Shown: positions 26,820 to 34,947 of the stretch, piece after piece | How positions within the stretch are numbered: position 1 is the stretch's first letter | Layout of the letters: each line of letters begins with the position of its first letter | Assembly (NCBI RefSeq): GCF_022919095.1 | Contig: NZ_CP095073.1 | Coordinates: 3,410,001-3,474,000 of the forward strand | Reading direction: 5' to 3' | Source: Halobacillus salinarum | GTDB lineage: Bacteria > Bacillota > Bacilli > Bacillales > Halobacillaceae | Length of the DNA stretch: 64,000 bases | The notes under the pieces: model-generated | Told to the model about the DNA's origin: nothing | Database searches by the model: none | Seen by the model: the letters and a program-made list of their open reading frames with translations, nothing else | Position numbers and translations under genes: made by a program

Positions 26820-27095
26820 TGGAGCATAGCGGGCTCGAACCGCTGACCTCTACACTGCCAGTTTGGAAAGTCAAATATCCTTTAATCTCTTAAAGTGTCC
26901 TTAAACCTTGTTATATAAAGGTTTATAAAGGTTTTTCAGGTTAAGCAATAGCCGCTAATTACCTATAAAAATCTTTAATGCATGACCAAAATATGACCAA
27001 ATTATCAGCAGTAGTGTTTGCCATAACTCACTACAAATATTACAAAAGAATTTAGCTGTCATAGTCGTCATACCTGTCATTTATCTATTAGAGGG
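26820..27095. repeat. att-like repeat copy 2: intact tRNA-Ala(GGC) 3' end plus conserved flank
   Basis: On the minus strand 26861-26820 is the tRNA-Ala 3' part from the anticodon loop CTGGCAG (anticodon GGC), through the T-arm AGCGGTTCGAGCCCGCT, to the acceptor strand ATGCTCC and A73. The acceptor sequence fits the G3-U70 pair of alanine tRNAs. The 5' half is missing. The right flank matches copies 1 and 3. This is the expected form of a displaced attachment site with the inserted element on the right. Confidence 0.75.
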
Positions 27096-27178
27096 TATAG
27101 ATCTTCTCCTGCTTCAAATCCAGTACTTGTAAAGAAAAACACTAAACCAAAAATAATAAGAATTGAGATCTTCAACAT
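27077..27178 (-). CDS. Possible 33-residue membrane peptide
   Basis: MLKISILIIFGLVFFFTSTG, then FEAGEDLYPLIDK. It has one hydrophobic segment or signal sequence and GTAGGTGAT before the ATG. It overlaps the end of the att-like repeat. Too short to classify. Confidence 0.35.
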   Translation of the reverse strand: MLKISILIIFGLVFFFTSTGFEAGEDLYPLIDK

Positions 27179-27471
27179 ATCACCTACAATTATTTAAAAA
27201 TATTCTCTATATTATTCTAGTTAACTTTATCAAACTATGGTGTGAAGTAAATTCACAAAATTACATTAACCACATAACAACAAATAGATCCAAAGACTGA
27301 GTAAAAATAACTTAAAATTTATTTAGAACTCCTAGCCCACTTTACTACAAGGAATGTGGTCACAAGAATTGCTTAATAGTAGGCTCTGGTGTGACTGGCT
27401 CATGAAACACCCCATTTATGCACTTATTATTCACTGATTTGCATATTCAGAAGAAGGCTCTTTACGGTGTT

Positions 27472-27570
27472 ATGGAGCTGGAAACTGTTATGTATTCAGT
27501 GTTTTTTGTAGGTGCTTGTGTGTACGCTTTGGAGGTTGCTGAGGAGTTGGCTGGTGAGTTTACTGGGTAG
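27472..27570 (+). CDS. Possible 32-residue membrane peptide
   Basis: MELETVMYSVFFVGACVYAL, then EVAEELAGEFTG. The frame is in a G/T-rich strand unlike its surroundings. GAAGAAGG lies about 20 bases upstream, farther than ideal. Weakly supported. Confidence 0.25.
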   Translation: MELETVMYSVFFVGACVYALEVAEELAGEFTG

Positions 27571-27574
27571 GTTC

Positions 27575-27685
27575 ATGGAAGGTAGTGAGGTGGGTCTCTG
27601 GAGGTTGTTAGGGGTGATTAATGGGAGAATGATAGTCCATTTCTGGGGAAGCTGGGGAGGTGACTGTGGAGGTGGCAGGGTCTAA
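27575..27685 (+). CDS. Possible 36-residue Gly/Trp-rich peptide
   Basis: An open frame that continues the G-rich strand directly after the previous small frame and ends WGSWGGDCGGGRV. No clear ribosome site. It may simply reflect the base composition. Confidence 0.2.
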   Translation: MEGSEVGLWRLLGVINGRMIVHFWGSWGGDCGGGRV

Positions 27686-27863
27686 AAATTTATTCAACTT
27701 ATTAGCCACCTCAAGAGCCACTCCCCTCTTTATTCCCGTAACAATTTCACCTAACCAGCACACTTAGAGGTCCCAGCTCAAAGCTATTAGACTAGAATAA
27801 TTTCTAGTAAAATGCTAATAATAGTGGTAAGCATTAAATTCCAATACATGGAGGATTGATTGA

Positions 27864-28543
27864 ATGGCAAGAAGTCAAATTCTAAAGGACTTAGTGAGTG
27901 GGGAAAATAAGCTTGAGAGCGTACTTATGAGGTTAAAGGTTATTCTCTCTGATCTTGAAAATGAGGAAATTAATTATTGGATTAACAGTGAACTTCAAGG
28001 ATACAAATATTCATTTATGGTTCCACAGTACAGAATATTAGAAGGAATTGTAACAGGATAGTACACTTTTCTTTCTAGGAAAACTGGAGAAAAAATTCCA
28101 TACAATAACGAAATATTAACTGTCGAACATTTAGGCCCTGATTTTAAAAAGGATTTACTCGAATTAAAATTAAAAGATGGTTTTCCAGCAATAGATAGAA
28201 GCTTAAAAAGTAAAGATCCACTACATAAACCACTTCCAGTTGAACTTTATGACCGTTTACCAAGCACACAAGAGATAATAGTTACGAAAGCAAACGTCGA
28301 ATACGATAAAAATAAACTTCAAGCGGTAGTGTCTCAGATAAACAATAAATTAATCGAAATAATATTAAAGCTGGAAAAGGAATTTGATAACTTAGATGAA
28401 TTAGACATATCAACCCTAGCGTACCTTCAGAAGTTACTCAAGATATTCAGAATTACATCATTAATGTTATCTATGATAACTCTATTTCAATTGGAGATAA
28501 AAACAAAATTGAAGATAGCGAGATAGGTCATGATAGACAATGA
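27864..28543 (+). pseudogene. AbiTii-domain protein, interrupted
   Basis: The N-terminus, LVSGENKLESVLMRLKVIL and NEEINYWINSELQGY, matches the AbiTii domain named after an abortive-infection factor. An in-frame TAG at 28059-28061 follows ILEGIVTG, after which the frame stays open. Near 28420 a one-base loss (AAA to AA would explain it) moves the C-terminus to another frame, reading NPSVPSEVTQDIQNYIINVI, then YDNSISIGDKNKIEDSEIG. It ends in ATGA overlapping the next gene. GGAGG precedes the ATG. It is probably non-functional as sequenced. AbiTii's mechanism is unknown. Confidence 0.65.
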
Positions 28544-28737
28544 GCATTAAAATTGGAGATAAGAACAAAATAAAAAACTCTAATATTGGTCATAACCATA
28601 CCAGCCCATCTCAGAAGGAGAACTTTGCTTCAAAGCACCCGATAATCACTGGTGCTCTAACCTCTTTAGTTATTGGATTCATACTTTTGTTCTCGTTCTG
28701 GGGTAAACTTGTGAGCTGGCTTGAAGGATTATTTTAG
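28540..28737 (+). CDS. Small membrane protein sharing an IGDKNKI motif with the AbiTii gene
   Basis: A 65-residue protein starting MSIKIGDKNKIKNSNIGHN, with one hydrophobic segment near residues 41-60 and a short tail. Its first residues repeat the IGDKNKI...IGH pattern found at the C-terminus of the preceding AbiTii frame. It overlaps that frame by four bases (ATGA), so the two were translated together. A membrane tether or effector for the AbiTii protein is a reasonable guess only. Confidence 0.6.
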   Translation: MSIKIGDKNKIKNSNIGHNHTSPSQKENFASKHPIITGALTSLVIGFILLFSFWGKLVSWLEGLF

Positions 28738-28819
28738 AAATTATCTCATCTTTCTAGAAGGGAATTTCTTACACAATGGAGAATAATATCTTATTCTGAA
28801 TTGGAAAGAGGTTACCAGT

Positions 28820-29050
28820 ATGAGCAATGAAAAACAAAGTATCTTGAAAACCTACGAAGATGAAATCATGGAAATTGAAAACAAGCTTACTCAACTTGAA
28901 AATTACCGTTTTATGGAGCAAACGAGGGCTTCATATGATGGAGCACTCTCAACAAACATTCAGAAGCTAAGGGGAATGATTAAGGATTTACTTAAGAAAA
29001 TTGATAAGGATTTACCTTCTGATTCTGACAAGGTAGCTGATCTATTCTGA
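28820..29050 (+). CDS. Small helical hypothetical protein
   Basis: A 76-residue acidic, mostly helical protein with coiled-coil heptads (MEIENKLTQLENYRF). AAAGAGGTTACCAGT precedes the ATG. No family recognised. Confidence 0.55.
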   Translation: MSNEKQSILKTYEDEIMEIENKLTQLENYRFMEQTRASYDGALSTNIQKLRGMIKDLLKKIDKDLPSDSDKVADLF

Positions 29051-29066
29051 TTTAGTGACACCAAAG

Positions 29067-29108
29067 CTCCTCCTCAATACGATTACTAAGTAAAGGAGGA
29101 GATTTTTT
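29067..29108 (+). promoter_or_regulatory. Terminator-like hairpin that buries the next gene's ribosome site
   Basis: CTCCTCC (29067-29073) pairs with GGAGGAG (29095-29101), which is the Shine-Dalgarno of the next gene. A run of six T (29103-29108) leads straight into its ATG at 29109. When folded, it should stop transcription or block translation. Confidence 0.6.
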
Positions 29109-29324
29109 ATGTTCATTTATGCCAGGAACAAATTAGACGGTAGCACTTGGAGGTCCAAATCAATTCATACTGAGCTCTTACTGAACGAGGAAACTTACAG
29201 TAACAAAACCCTGCCAGCTTCTGAGGTTAAATTTACGAATGAACCAATTGATAATGACTTTGAAGAACTCTGCCAGCGCTTGTCTGGTGAGGTGTTTACT
29301 TACAAACCCCCACTTCAGTCATAA
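29109..29324 (+). CDS. Small hypothetical protein behind a sequestering hairpin
   Basis: A 71-residue protein (MFIYARNKLDGSTWRSKSIH...). No motif recognised. Its ribosome site is the 3' arm of a terminator-like hairpin. Its end overlaps the end of the convergent membrane operon by six bases. Confidence 0.5.
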   Translation: MFIYARNKLDGSTWRSKSIHTELLLNEETYSNKTLPASEVKFTNEPIDNDFEELCQRLSGEVFTYKPPLQS

Positions 29325-30007
29325 ACCATAGTTTTCTCTTTCTCTTATTGCTTTTGTTGTCGCTTCAAGAAGTTTGAGAGTTTCTGTAACTTGTTTCAAG
29401 GCATGATTTTTAAAAGAATTATCTTCTAAATTTTCAATACCTTTAACCTCAAGTTCCCTTTCAGCCAAAGCATAATCTATTATTAGATGGGTTGTTCTTA
29501 AATGCGCTTTAATTTCATTTATTTCTCTCAAGGTGTTAGGTAATAATTTGTCTGTATTCACCCCTTCCAAGAAGGTTGAATATTGATTGTATTCATCTAT
29601 TAATTCTTTAATTTGAGGAACAAAAAGCTCATTAATAAATTTGCTGTTTCCTACTGCTTCTTTATTCAAAAGTTGCTTAAGTTCATCTCTCATTAATTCC
29701 AGTAAACCCTCAAGGTGATGTAGTTTTGGGAGTGCTTTAAGCAATTCCTTAGTTTCGCTTTCTAACTCAGTTTGTTCCTTGGTTTTATCTTGGTGGTTTA
29801 ACGTCAGCAACACTCCTCCAAGAGTCAGTAGCCCCCACAAATACCACCAAGATAACTACCATAGAAACTTATCCAGTCGCTCTCTTGTCCATAAACTTTA
29901 AACCAGCTAAAACTCATGAGCCAATTCACAAAGATAGGTAGGAAGAGAATCATAAAAAGAAAAATGATTCCAAGTAAGACATAGATTTTCCTACTCAGGT
30001 TTTTCAT
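29319..30007 (-). pseudogene. Two-segment membrane protein with coiled-coil tail, single-base frameshift (gene 3 of membrane operon)
   Basis: Joined across a five-G run (C run at 29832-29836), this is a 229-residue protein. Hydrophobic segments lie near residues 10-30 and 55-75, around SFYGSYLGGICGG and LLTLGGVLLTLNHQ. A long charged helical cytosolic part follows. The SFYGSYLGG...G-hydrophobic pattern recurs in proteins annotated as putative phage abortive-infection proteins, which is weak evidence. One missing G would explain the break, so it may be intact. Its ATG overlaps the previous gene in ATGA. Confidence 0.65.
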
Positions 30008-30771
30008 TCGTTTTTCTCCTCACATAAGCTTGGAAATAAATGCTCAATTTCATTTATTAACCTACTAGCTCTCTTGGAGTATCTACAATTGAAAGCAAAC
30101 GCTCTACTCTTCTCAAGGATAATTAAATTTTTATCATTCGTCATATCTATTAGAATTTTATTTATTTGGTCTTTGGAAAAACTAAACATTTTTTCACCTT
30201 GTTTAAGGGTAAATCCATTAGAATAATTTCCATCTATTTTTACTTTTTTAAGGAAATTAAGTTTTTCTCTTCTGTCACAAAAACCACCATAACTCCAGCC
30301 AATTACTTCATGAGTTTTCTTATCAATTACTTCCCCAACACAACCTTCAAACATCATATCTTCAAGAATGTCAGTAATAAATTCCTCATCATACCTAAAT
30401 CCCCACCTGTTTTTATCAAAGACTTCGCCAGTCATTCTAATCCATTCTGTAATACCTTTAGTAGTAGGATAAATGCTTTCTGTAATTAATTCTCCATCTG
30501 GGTTATCAATTGTGTGAATACTGTGAGAAACATCTTTTTCCCTCGGTCCATTCCTACTTTTTAAGAATGATGAAATATTATCCTTAATAGCTCCCCTTGA
30601 AACATGATAATAACGAAAGCGATAAACCAATAAAGCTACTCCAAAACCAGAAGCACCAATAACTATGCCACCAAGGACCTTACCAACTAACCAGACTAAT
30701 CCACCTAATAGCCACGATAGCACTTGTAGTATTTCTTCTAACCACATTAATAAAAATGAGAAAGGTTCCAT
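30004..30771 (-). CDS. Membrane-anchored protein of unknown function (gene 2 of membrane operon)
   Basis: A 255-residue protein with an amphipathic or hydrophobic N-terminus (about residues 4-50, Gly-rich GGLVWLVGKVLGGIVIGASG), then a soluble domain of about 200 residues with no motif I recognise. Its stop overlaps the next start by four bases and its start shares one base with the previous stop (TAATG), so all three genes are translated together. GAGGAGAGCGTTA is the ribosome site. Confidence 0.6.
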   Translation of the reverse strand: MEPFSFLLMWLEEILQVLSWLLGGLVWLVGKVLGGIVIGASGFGVALLVYRFRYYHVSRGAIKDNISSFLKSRNGPREKDVSHSIHTIDNPDGELITESIYPTTKGITEWIRMTGEVFDKNRWGFRYDEEFITDILEDMMFEGCVGEVIDKKTHEVIGWSYGGFCDRREKLNFLKKVKIDGNYSNGFTLKQGEKMFSFSKDQINKILIDMTNDKNLIILEKSRAFAFNCRYSKRASRLINEIEHLFPSLCEEKNE

Positions 30772-31412
30772 TAACGCTCTCCTCTTATCTTAGAAATTTC
30801 AGTCCTTAAACGAGCCAATTCATTAGTAATATCACCAAGTCCAGCTTCCCTAGTTCCCTCTATCTTTGCAAAGTCATAGAGTGAAATAAGGTACTCATCT
30901 TTGTACTCTAGCTTTTCAGAGTCTAAATAAGTGATCTTCACAGGACTCTCTAGGCTTGATCTATCTAAAGTTTCTCTTTCTCTTGTATCTTCACCTTCTT
31001 TTAATATTTCTGGTCTTAACCCTACATATGACTCAAATTTTTGATCGGGAGCTATTACTTTTATTGATTTTTCTACATTTCTTATGCTTCTATCATTCTT
31101 CTTTTTGAAAAAAATCGTGTGTCCTTCTAGCTGAGTGTAGGTGCTAAACAATGGCTCTAACGTTAAATAGACATCAAAAGCTGGCCTAGTTCCAATGTTT
31201 TCAATAGTAAAGTAAAGACCATAAGCAACTTCTCGTATGTAAACAAATACTTCTGGTCTGTAAGATTGTGCTCTTGTTAAACGTGCTTCCTCAGTCATTT
31301 CTCGTGTTTCAGTAACCATTTTTTTATTTTCACGCAAGGTTAAAAAATAGATTACTAAAAAGCTAACATTCAAAGCACCACTAACAATAATACTTATCCA
31401 TGCTGTACTCAA
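30771..31412 (-). CDS. Membrane-anchored protein with beta-sandwich-like domain (gene 1 of membrane operon)
   Basis: A 213-residue protein starting with TTG after AAGGAGTGGTTAA. One N-terminal hydrophobic segment (about 6-25) and a short helix lead to a beta-rich region (VAYGLYFTIENIGTRPAFDVYLTLEP; split: YFTIENIGTRPAFDV) like CARDB/Ig-type folds. A C-terminal helix follows. First of the coupled three-gene operon. Function unknown; the set sits inside an integrase-bearing element, where accessory defence genes are common. Confidence 0.6.
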   Translation of the reverse strand: MSTAWISIIVSGALNVSFLVIYFLTLRENKKMVTETREMTEEARLTRAQSYRPEVFVYIREVAYGLYFTIENIGTRPAFDVYLTLEPLFSTYTQLEGHTIFFKKKNDRSIRNVEKSIKVIAPDQKFESYVGLRPEILKEGEDTRERETLDRSSLESPVKITYLDSEKLEYKDEYLISLYDFAKIEGTREAGLGDITNELARLRTEISKIRGER

Positions 31413-31472
31413 TTAACCACTCCTTATGACAATTTTCACTCTTAAATTGTACCACTAATAAGGAATTATTTA

Positions 31473-32217
31473 CTAATTAATTTCCAGCCAATTAAACATA
31501 TTCTCCCTTACTCTTTTCCTTTGCTCCACTGCAAACACACCTTGGAGAGCTCCCCAGAAGTACGCTCCAAAGCCCTTCTTAACACGCTTCATTTTGTATG
31601 CCATTACAGAGGACTTAAACGCTCTGATAGCTGGCTCAATGATCTCCATAACCTCAGGAGCCATCCTCTTAGAAACAGCTTGTACTTTTCCCCACAATGA
31701 GAAAGCTTCCTCAGCCTTCACAAATGGTTTTACTGCTTGGATAAACTCTTGAGGAACAAACTCAGTTAAATATGAGAAGTCTAATTCTTCCTGTTGTCGT
31801 ATGTATTTAAGATCTTTATTAAATGCTTTTAAATTAAATGTTTCTCTGCGTTTCAATCCCTTATGAGAGCGCTCTGGAGCTGACTCTGTGGCTTCTTCCC
31901 GATAGGTCAACTCGATAGGTTAAAGAACTTCCAAAGCCACCAGAAACAGCTCTAATGGTCCTTATTCTTTGGATAATTCCTAACTCTATTAATCGTTTTA
32001 ATGCTCTCTGAATAGACTTGTAGCTTACCTCTAGTAAGTCAGCCATGGTTTGAACCTTGAACCAGCTCACCCCTACAACCTTACAAGAATGACCTGCAAG
32101 CAACCTTAATAGACCCCTGTCTAATTCTGCTAGATCAAGGACCTCTAAAGCTTTACTAATGTAGCTATCCATTTCAGAGACGCTCTCAAAACTTGAATAA
32201 CGTCTTAGTTCCTTCAT
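31473..32217 (-). pseudogene. Helix-turn-helix plasmid/element-type protein split by a short duplication
   Basis: The N-terminal frame (from ATG 32217, after GGAGGAATATTA) carries a winged-helix, VQTMADLLEVSYKSIQRALK. The C-terminal frame (31473-31910) continues with MTYREEATESAPERSHKG. Near 31900 ACCTATCG occurs twice, separated by AGTTG. Removing the 13 bases restores one continuous 243-residue protein, with GSSLTYREEATESAPE at the join. Related HTH proteins are common on Bacillus plasmids and integrative elements. It is either a pseudogene or now two overlapping proteins. Confidence 0.65.
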
Positions 32218-32305
32218 TAATATTCCTCCAGAGTGTGGAGGTTGCTCTGGCTTCACCCTCTTGGTAAAATACAAAAGAGAGGACTTCCAGAGTCCTCCAG
32301 TAGTG

Positions 32306-32347
32306 AGAGCTATCCCTTCCAGTCGCCAAACTCAGAGGGGTAGCTCT
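32306..32347. repeat. Imperfect 11-bp inverted repeat
   Basis: AGAGCTATCCC pairs with GGGGTAGCTCT, followed on the plus strand by TTTATTG. It lies between the HTH gene and the SinI-like gene. It may be a terminator or a recombination-related structure. Confidence 0.4.
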
Positions 32348-32357
32348 TTTATTGTGT

Positions 32358-32504
32358 TCAATAATCTAGTAATTCATCATCTTCAAAGTTTCTAATACTT
32401 CCACCCTTATTCTCATTAAGAAACTCACTAATTTCTTTCTTGCTCAAGCCAAGCTCCTTAGCGTATTCAATCAACTCCTGCCAGTCCATTTCAGATAAGT
32501 TCAT
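32358..32504 (-). CDS. SinI-domain small protein downstream of the integrase
   Basis: A 48-residue protein, MNLSEMDWQELIEYAKELG, then LSKKEISEFLNEN. The helix pair WQELIEYAKELGLSKKEI is the dimerisation motif of SinI-type anti-repressors, which bind SinR-like repressors. It overlaps the integrase stop codon by four bases (ATGA), so integrase and SinI-like protein are made together. It may act on an element-encoded or host SinR/SlrR-type repressor. Confidence 0.65.
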   Translation of the reverse strand: MNLSEMDWQELIEYAKELGLSKKEISEFLNENKGGSIRNFEDDELLDY

Positions 32505-33415
32505 ATGTTCAACCCCTTCAAAGCATTGAATTTGTCGTAATCCTCAGCCACCTCATTACCCCACCAATGGAGATACTTTTCAGTAGTCTTTACGCTGGTA
32601 TGTCTAAGCACCTTAGACAGCGTCGAAATGTCTCCTCCATTCTGAATCCATTTCTTTGCAAAATAGTGTCTGCATGAATGAGCTGAACAGCGTGTTTGCG
32701 GAAACTCCATAATCTCTGCTAGTCTCTTAAACCAACACTTAAGACCATTAACAGAAAACTGCTTATTTTGCTGAGTAACGAATACATAGGGAGATAATTC
32801 GCCAAATTTGTTCAAGCAATATTCTTTCCAGAAGCTCAGCTCCCTTACCAATGCTTCTGAGAGTGGAACAGTTTGCTCCTTTCTGTTCTTGCCAAACACC
32901 TTTAAGTTACGCTCAACAAGGTCTATGTCTGACCACTTCAATGAGGTAAGCTCAGAAGCCCTCAAGCCAGTACCAATAAGTGTGAGAAAAATAGTGTGGT
33001 TTCTTATTGCATAAAGAGTGTCCTCTCTCCTTTTGATTCTTCTGAGATAGGACAAAATCTCTTTAACTTCACTGTCTGTGTAGGTATTAATACGAATATC
33101 CTCTTTAACCTTCTTAATGGAGTCAGCTGGGTTGCTTTCCATAAGGTCCTCACTCACAAGGAAATTAAAGAAGGCTTTCAGCTGTCTATGTTTCGTATTA
33201 AGTGAGGTGGGGTTATTGTTCCTTTCATTCTTGCAATAGGAGAGAAAACTCTTTACCGTCCTAGTGTTAATATCTTGGATTCTCTCCAGATCATTCTCTT
33301 GAGCCCAGCTCATGAATGTATCAAATAACATTTCATAAGCCTTGATAGTCGTTTTAGACAAGTTCTGATAATCACGCTCGATAATAAACTCCTTCATGGC
33401 ATATCTGATAAGCAC
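32501..33415 (-). CDS. Tyrosine recombinase/integrase
   Basis: A 304-residue site-specific recombinase with an N-terminal SAM-like core-binding domain (about 1-95) and a catalytic domain. R152 is in GTGLRASEL, K176 in FGKNRKEQ, H246 and R249 in HSCRHYF, H272 in LRHTS and nucleophile Y281 in TEKYLHW. All catalytic residues are present. It starts with GTG, 160 bases from att-like copy 3, whose homologue at 26820 carries a tRNA-Ala 3' end. It is therefore the likely integrase of the 26.8-33.6 kb element. Confidence 0.9.
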   Translation of the reverse strand: MLIRYAMKEFIIERDYQNLSKTTIKAYEMLFDTFMSWAQENDLERIQDINTRTVKSFLSYCKNERNNNPTSLNTKHRQLKAFFNFLVSEDLMESNPADSIKKVKEDIRINTYTDSEVKEILSYLRRIKRREDTLYAIRNHTIFLTLIGTGLRASELTSLKWSDIDLVERNLKVFGKNRKEQTVPLSEALVRELSFWKEYCLNKFGELSPYVFVTQQNKQFSVNGLKCWFKRLAEIMEFPQTRCSAHSCRHYFAKKWIQNGGDISTLSKVLRHTSVKTTEKYLHWWGNEVAEDYDKFNALKGLNI

Positions 33416-33420
33416 AAAAA

Positions 33421-33464
33421 AGCCACCTTTCTAATGAGTTTGCTTACTCAAAAGAAAAGTGGCT
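33421..33464 (-). promoter_or_regulatory. Terminator-like hairpin containing the integrase ribosome site
   Basis: On the minus strand AGCCACTTTTCT pairs with AGAAAGGTGGCT (one mismatch), with a further TGAGT/ACTCA inside. Six T then lead into the GTG start. The 3' arm holds the AAGGTGG ribosome site. Folding should stop read-through from outside the element and hide the start. Confidence 0.65.
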
Positions 33465-33569
33465 ATTATGTAAAGTCGTGGGGTGAAAACTCGTGGAGTC
33501 TGTACCCGACCATTTATCACTTTTTGGTTCAAATAGTTGGCATTACTAGCTTTCTGAGAACTGACCAGC

Positions 33570-33815
33570 TTCCTTCTCTGCCAGTTTGGTAAGTAAACTT
33601 TCCTTTAATTTCTTAAAGTGTCCTTACACCTTGCTATATAAAGGTTTACAATGTTTTTTCTTCATATGTAATAACCGGTAATTACCTATAAATATCTATA
33701 TTGTATGACCAAAATATGACCAAATTGTCAGCAGCAGTGTTTGCCATAACTCTCTATTTATAATACAAAAGAATTTAGTCGTCATAGCTGTCATAGCTGT
33801 CATTTATCAATATGG
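33570..33815. repeat. att-like repeat copy 3
   Basis: It starts at CTCTGCCAGTTTGG, with little tRNA sequence left. The flank matches copies 1 and 2: CTTTAATTTCTTAAAGTGTC, CTTGCTATATAAAGG, ATGACCAAAATATGACC and GTGTTTGCCATAACTC. It ends with short GTCATAGCT tandem repeats that may be integrase arm sites. Confidence 0.65.
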
Positions 33816-34677
33816 ATTTTTTATCTTAAAAGAGAAACCGGTCCTTTCCAATTAGATCGTATCATGTAACTTGATGAAAAGAACTAAGGGATCCTACCTC
33901 GATTAACGAGAATTGATTTCAATATATCTTTGTATAACCTTTTAGCGACAGCCCAGTAATTTAATAATATCAACAGTTTTGAATGAATCTTCTTTTAAGC
34001 AATCGTTAAATCTTAATTAGCAGAAATTACACTATATCTATTTTGTTTTCCCATCCATGAACTAAGATCACCTCACTTCAATCTCTTTGAAGAAACCCGG
34101 CTACTTTCTCGAAGATTATAGTCATCAGGGTTCCAATAATAATCATCCCAGTTTTAATTAATAAAATAGTACTTAAAACTCCCGGTTCTATGTGAGATTT
34201 GTTTTTGTTTGGTTTCCATTTTATAGAAATGGATAAGTATTGTAGAATGATAATATATTAGACAGGATATGGATATATACGGAAAAGATAAAAGTAGCTT
34301 TTATTATCAACGGGATACTTGCACTCCTTATTTCAAACTTTACGCCAACGGTGCCTTGGCAGAAAATTAAAGTGACCAAAGTATCTACTTAATTTTACTT
34401 ATATGGAGTTTAGTAATGGGGTTATTGACTTCAAAAGCAAGTCACCTGGGATGTTTCTGGTTGATTCTATTTTTATTACATGGGTTTCAATCCCATCGGG
34501 TTACAGTGAAGATTGAATTTAGCTACGTAATAATACAGTTTAAGAAGTAGTCCTATTTTTTGGAAGGTTTTTTATGGAAATAATTTGTTCTATGAGTTTT
34601 AGACAACATTAACATTCTAATTTACATCGGCAACACTAGTAATATTATAAAAACGATCAAGAAAGGGATGGGGATAA
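33816..34677. other. Gene-poor region with decayed frames
   Basis: No intact gene. Two stretches still read like membrane-protein remnants: minus strand about 34240-34090 (GVLSTILLIKTGMIIIGTLM) and plus strand about 34395-34510 (LLTSKASHLGCFWLILFLLH). Neither has a start or ribosome site. Confidence 0.4.
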
Positions 34678-34947
34678 ATGGAAGGACTTTTAATTCTACT
34701 CATAGGGCTTATAGTTGGTACGATAATAGCTTTATTACTACTTTTAATTATCCCTAAGAGAAAAAAGAATAGAATCATAACAGGGATTATTATTACTATA
34801 GTTTCTCCTGTTATCCTTATCCTATCTTTTTTAGGTTTGGGAGGCGGAATTGGAGGAGGAGTCTTTGCAGGACTTTTCGGATTCTGTATGTTTTTTGCAG
34901 GTATCGTAACTGTAATAATTGGATTTTTCACAAAAAACAGGATATAG
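34678..34947 (+). CDS. Small Gly-rich membrane protein
   Basis: An 89-residue protein with three hydrophobic segments separated by PKRKKNR and a Gly-rich stretch, GLGGGIGGGVFAG. AAAGGGATGGGGATAA precedes the ATG. No family recognised. Confidence 0.6.
   Translation: MEGLLILLIGLIVGTIIALLLLLIIPKRKKNRIITGIIITIVSPVILILSFLGLGGGIGGGVFAGLFGFCMFFAGIVTVIIGFFTKNRI

Noticed and set aside
26820-26861. A complete tRNA-Ala gene
   Set aside because: Only the 3' part from the anticodon loop onward is present; the D-arm and 5' acceptor strand are absent.
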